64,000 nucleotides of DNA from positions 97,963 to 161,962 of the forward strand of contig CAYQJU010000001.1 in the NCBI GenBank assembly GCA_964417875.1, read 5' to 3'. The notes below the pieces were generated by a model. The model did not search any database, was not told the origin of the DNA, and saw nothing but the letters and a program-made list of their open reading frames with translations. This DNA is from ZC4RG30 sp964417875. GTDB taxonomy: Bacteria; Pseudomonadota; Gammaproteobacteria; Steroidobacterales; Steroidobacteraceae. A program made the translations under genes and the position numbers. This document shows, piece by piece, positions 61,205-64,000 of the stretch; within the stretch, counting starts at the first letter, position 1, and every line of letters begins with the position of its first letter.

Positions 61205-62260
61205 TCAGTGCGGAATCGTCGCCAGTTGCGTGCTGCGGTAGGCATGCTCCAGGAACTGGTCGGCATTGCCCAGCTTCGCCTGCAGCGTCTTGCCCGGCTC
61301 GCGCATCAGCGGCCGGTCGGCTACCACCTGGCCCACACCCATGAACTCCACGCCGCGGTTGAAGGCCGCCACGTCGGTGGGGCCAAAACCCTTGTTGAAC
61401 AGCACGAAGAACTGCTTGAAGAGGTCCATGTAGACCTCGTGGTGCGTGACGATGTCCGCACCGGTGAGGGTCGGACCATTCGCCGGGATCACGATGGTCT
61501 CGCTGTTCACCGTCTCGACGAGGATCTCGTAGGAACGGATGAAGCCATGCATGAAGCCGCCGTTGAGGTAGTCGATCACCGGCCAGCGGTCCGAACCCAC
61601 CGGCCCGCCCGCCACCAGCACGTTGCGGCGCGGGAAATAGACGAACAGGTCGCCATTGGTGTGCGCGCCGGGCAGATAGCGGTATTCCACCGGCTCGCCG
61701 GCGAACTCCAGTGCACCCTTGTTATACGTGGTCACCGTGGGCAGGCCCTCGCTGGCCAGCGGCCCGTAATGACCCTCGTACATCGCCGAACGGTTGCCCA
61801 CCTTCGCGCCCAGCGCAAGCTTGGTCACCTCGTGGGCAATGATGCTGCCACCGGCCTTGCCGACGGCTTCGTTCGAGCCGGTCTGCTCCGGATGCCAGTG
61901 CGTGTTGATCAGCGTGTGCACGCGGTTCGCACCGGTGTTCGAGAGCACCGACTGGAGCAGCACGGCCGAGTTGGCCGCCAGTCCGCCATCGATCATCAGC
62001 GCGCCCTCGGGGCCGCGCAGCGCGACGACATTACAGCCGGCACCCTCGATGACCGTCAGGCCTCCGACCTCGCGCACGACGAGGTCGCTGGCGGCGATGC
62101 TGCGCGCCACGGCCGCCTTCGCGGAGGAGGCGCCGGCAGCGGCGCCGGTTGCGGCGCCACCCTGGCTGGCACAGCCGGAAAGGGCAGCAGTGCCCAGCAG
62201 CGAGGCAGCCGCAACGGTCTGCGCGCCATCACGCAGGAAATTTCGACGGGAAATGGACAT
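61205..62260 (-). CDS. Exported MBL-fold protein with altered second metal site
   Basis: 351 residues with a Tat signal (SRRNFLRDG) ending in LSGC, so possibly a Tat lipoprotein. MBL fold: VVALRGPEGALMIDGGLA, INTHWHPEQTGSN, LPGAHTNGDLFVYFP, NVLVAGGPVGSDRWPV, IPANGPTLTG. The zinc-1 ligands His, His and a later His are kept, but the HxHxDH Asp-His is Glu-Gln and the final GHG is ANG, so the zinc-2 site is altered or lost. Activity may be changed. It abuts the ankyrin gene (ATG and stop overlap by one base). Substrate unknown. Confidence 0.87.
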   Translation of the reverse strand: MSISRRNFLRDGAQTVAAASLLGTAALSGCASQGGAATGAAAGASSAKAAVARSIAASDLVVREVGGLTVIEGAGCNVVALRGPEGALMIDGGLAANSAVLLQSVLSNTGANRVHTLINTHWHPEQTGSNEAVGKAGGSIIAHEVTKLALGAKVGNRSAMYEGHYGPLASEGLPTVTTYNKGALEFAGEPVEYRYLPGAHTNGDLFVYFPRRNVLVAGGPVGSDRWPVIDYLNGGFMHGFIRSYEILVETVNSETIVIPANGPTLTGADIVTHHEVYMDLFKQFFVLFNKGFGPTDVAAFNRGVEFMGVGQVVADRPLMREPGKTLQAKLGNADQFLEHAYRSTQLATIPH

Positions 62261-63858
62261 CAGGGGCCTACTGGGTCAACGGGCCAGACGACGGAGTCAT
62301 ACACCGCGGTGGCAATGGGAGGGCCCTGCGGCGGCCAGTCGGGCGTGGCGTCGAGTTCGACGTTGGCGCCGAGGCCGCGCAGGTAATCGGCCAGCGGCCG
62401 GTTCGGAGGCTGCGGCATCTGCAGGAAGGGCACGTAGCCGCGGCCCATCGCATAGTCGAGCGCCGTCAGTCCGTCCTCGTCCTTGGCATTGATGTCGAGC
62501 CCCAGCTCCAGCAGCGTCTCGATCACCTGCCGGTTGCCGCCGCTGCGCACCGCATAGTGCAGCGGCGAGCCGCCGCGGCTGCGCTGCAGGAAGTGGCGCT
62601 GCGCCATCAGGTTCACCTCTGCGCCCTGATCGGCGAGGTACTTGATGAGTTCCACCTGCGGGTTGGTGCGCGGAGCGGCCGCCGGACCACCGCCGCCGGG
62701 CCCGCCAGGGCCTGCGCCCCCGCCCGGAGGACCACCACCGCCACCACGGCCGCCGAAGCCGCCGCCGCCGCGCGCCTGCACGGCCGCATGGATGGCGCCG
62801 GTGCCCTCGGAGGTCGCGAGCGTCACATGGGCCCCCTGGGCCACGAGCTGCTTCACCAGGTCGAGATTGCCCGTGCCCACGGCCACCAGAAAGGGCGTGG
62901 TGCCACGGCCGCCGCCGCCGCGCACGGCGGGACGGAAATAAGTCTGCTGGTTCGGGTTGGCGCCACGCTCGATCAGCATCTGCACCAGCTCTTCGCCGGT
63001 GGCCGTCTGCGGCTTGCCGGAGTCGAGCGGATTGCCGCCGCGGCTGCCGCCACTCATGTTGGCGATGGCCACATGCAGCGGCGCCTGGCCGAAGATGTCC
63101 CACTGGTTCACATCGGCGCCCGCCTCGACGATGCGCTTGGCGATGTCCCAGTTGCCGTTGATCATCGCGATGACCACCGGCGGCACGCCGGAGGGATCCG
63201 GCAGGTTCACGTCGGCGCCGTTCTCGATCAGGATCTCGGTGCATTCACGGCAGTTCTCGCGCGCCGCATACATCAGCGGCGTCAGGCCGCCACGGTCCAG
63301 CGACTTGGCCCGGCTCTCGGCCGTGGCCACGCGCTGGTAATCGCGGATCGCGGCGCGGGCGTTCACGTCCGCGCCCTGTTCGATCAGGAACTGCACCATC
63401 TCGGGATGGCGGCGGACCACGGCCCACATCAGCGGTGTCTGCTCGCCGAAGCTCTCGCGGGCATCGACCTTCGCGCCGGCCTTCAGCAGCAGCTTCGCTG
63501 CCTCGATGTTGCCGGCCCGGGAAACCAGGTGCAGCGGGGTCTCGCCGTCCGCATTGGCTGTGTTGGCATCGGCGCCGTGCTTGAGCAGCAGCCGGATCAG
63601 GTCGGTGCTGGCGATGTCGGCCGCCAGCAGCATCGCGTTGATGCCGTAGTTGTTCTGCGCCCGCACGTCGGCGCCCGCCGCGATCAGCCGGCGGGCTTCT
63701 TCCACGTCGCCGGCGAAGGCAGCCCACTGCAGGGGCGTGCTGCCATCGGGACGACGCGCATCCACATCCCCGGACACGTCCGCGAACGATGGCGCGGACG
63801 CTCCGAGCATGGCGGCCGCGAGGGCGGCCGCTACTGCATACCTGGTCTTTCGCAGCAT
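62260..63858 (-). CDS. Exported ankyrin-repeat protein
   Basis: 532 residues with a signal peptide (RYAVAAALAAAMLGASAPSFA) and about nine ankyrin repeats (DGSTPLQWAAFAGDVEEARRLIAAGADV, DGETPLHLVSRAGNIEAAKLLLKAGAKV, EQTPLMWAVVRRHPEMVQFLIEQGADV, GLTPLMYAARENCRECTEILIENGADV, GGSPLHYAVRSGGNRQVIETLLELGLDI). A Gly/Pro-rich insert (GGGGFGGRGGGGGPPGGGAGPGG-like, around residue 370-395) interrupts the array. Such proteins regularly follow DUF1552/DUF1592 genes. The start follows the DUF1552 stop by two bases. Function: protein-binding scaffold outside the membrane. Confidence 0.93.
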   Translation of the reverse strand: MLRKTRYAVAAALAAAMLGASAPSFADVSGDVDARRPDGSTPLQWAAFAGDVEEARRLIAAGADVRAQNNYGINAMLLAADIASTDLIRLLLKHGADANTANADGETPLHLVSRAGNIEAAKLLLKAGAKVDARESFGEQTPLMWAVVRRHPEMVQFLIEQGADVNARAAIRDYQRVATAESRAKSLDRGGLTPLMYAARENCRECTEILIENGADVNLPDPSGVPPVVIAMINGNWDIAKRIVEAGADVNQWDIFGQAPLHVAIANMSGGSRGGNPLDSGKPQTATGEELVQMLIERGANPNQQTYFRPAVRGGGGRGTTPFLVAVGTGNLDLVKQLVAQGAHVTLATSEGTGAIHAAVQARGGGGFGGRGGGGGPPGGGAGPGGPGGGGPAAAPRTNPQVELIKYLADQGAEVNLMAQRHFLQRSRGGSPLHYAVRSGGNRQVIETLLELGLDINAKDEDGLTALDYAMGRGYVPFLQMPQPPNRPLADYLRGLGANVELDATPDWPPQGPPIATAVYDSVVWPVDPVGP

Positions 63859-63860
63859 GT

Positions 63861-64000
63861 TCAGACTTCGCTGAGCACGCCGGTCGAGTCGCCGAACGAC
63901 TCGATGTTGACGCCTGCACGCTGCGCCATGGTCAGCAGGATGTTGGCGTGCGGGGTGTCCTTGGGCATCGCGATGTGCTGGCCGCCCTTGATTCCGCCGC
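63861..64000 (-). CDS. DUF1552 protein, C-terminal fragment (5' end outside window)
   Basis: Only the last 46 residues are visible: GGQHIAMPKDTPHANILLTM followed by a Gly-rich end and SFGDSTGVLSEV. The combination P-HANxLLTM and ESFGDSTG is the ending of DUF1552 proteins, which accompany planctomycete-type DUF1592/1588/1585 cytochromes in secreted oxidation systems. The gene starts beyond 64000. With the ankyrin and MBL genes it forms one leftward operon. Confidence 0.8.
   Translation of the reverse strand, partial: GGIKGGQHIAMPKDTPHANILLTMAQRAGVNIESFGDSTGVLSEV

Overview
This 64 kb window is dense, GC-rich chromosomal DNA (nearly every base is coding, many stop/start overlaps, frequent GTG starts). 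The mix of genes (TlpA-like redoxins, TonB/TolQR systems, siroheme-dependent sulfite reductase with DUF934, DUF1501/DUF1552 secreted proteins, patatin-barrel lipase) suggests a free-living aerobic gammaproteobacterium of the Xanthomonadales/Nevskiales/Steroidobacter type. That placement is an inference from gene content. I see no tRNA, rRNA, insertion sequence, prophage or CRISPR array, and no stretch over 300 bases without a gene.

Layout. 1-7.7 kb: the 3' end of a patatin-type outer-membrane lipase, msrA, an MHYT-GGDEF protein, an AEC transporter, a SYLF protein, apbE, and a secreted cytochrome c/PQQ-sugar-dehydrogenase-like fusion closed by a strong terminator. 7.7-12 kb: a probable molybdenum island. 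A TonB-dependent receptor has two tandem ModE-like operators. A modA gene without modBC is translationally coupled to an unknown periplasmic protein and has a third ModE-like operator over its promoter. Next to it is a ModE-like regulator that has only the DNA-binding domain.

12-33 kb is a large cell-envelope region in two divergent halves around a control region at 18.16-18.39 kb. Leftward: a hydrazine-synthase-alpha-like dihaem lipoprotein, two outer-membrane barrels, a TlpA thioredoxin, DUF4266 and DUF3570. Rightward: a DUF1588/1585-like cytochrome, a LamG dihaem lipoprotein, a DUF1501 protein, a second redoxin, an unknown protein, two large TPR proteins, a small Pro-rich protein, and a TolQ/ExbB-ExbD-ExbD-AgmX/TonB-type motor. 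The best reading is a surface redox apparatus coupled to a proton-driven envelope motor; DUF3570 carries what looks like an ApbE flavinylation motif.

33-38 kb: PEP carboxylase, sulfite reductase and DUF934. 38-41 kb: an ECF sigma factor with a von Willebrand (VWA) effector. 41-46 kb: a degenerate retropepsin-like ORF, rhlE, and a TAXI-TRAP transporter. 46-52 kb: DUF2807, hemL, hemB, then cysH, cysG and a cysteine synthase, which with the 36 kb genes cover most of sulfate reduction and siroheme supply. 52-54 kb: a p-cresol-methylhydroxylase-like flavoprotein and its cytochrome. 54-60 kb: a second ECF module (sigma, zinc-finger/HEAT protein, two DUF4139 paralogues). 60-64 kb: a DNA glycosylase, a SnoaL-like lipoprotein, a degenerate MBL protein, an ankyrin protein, and the end of a DUF1552 gene.

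Most unusual points: the ModE-controlled TonB receptor; a TonB-plug-like peptide embedded in one non-receptor protein of each ECF module; an ExbD pair in which one member has Asn in place of the essential membrane Asp; and the possible flavin site in DUF3570.
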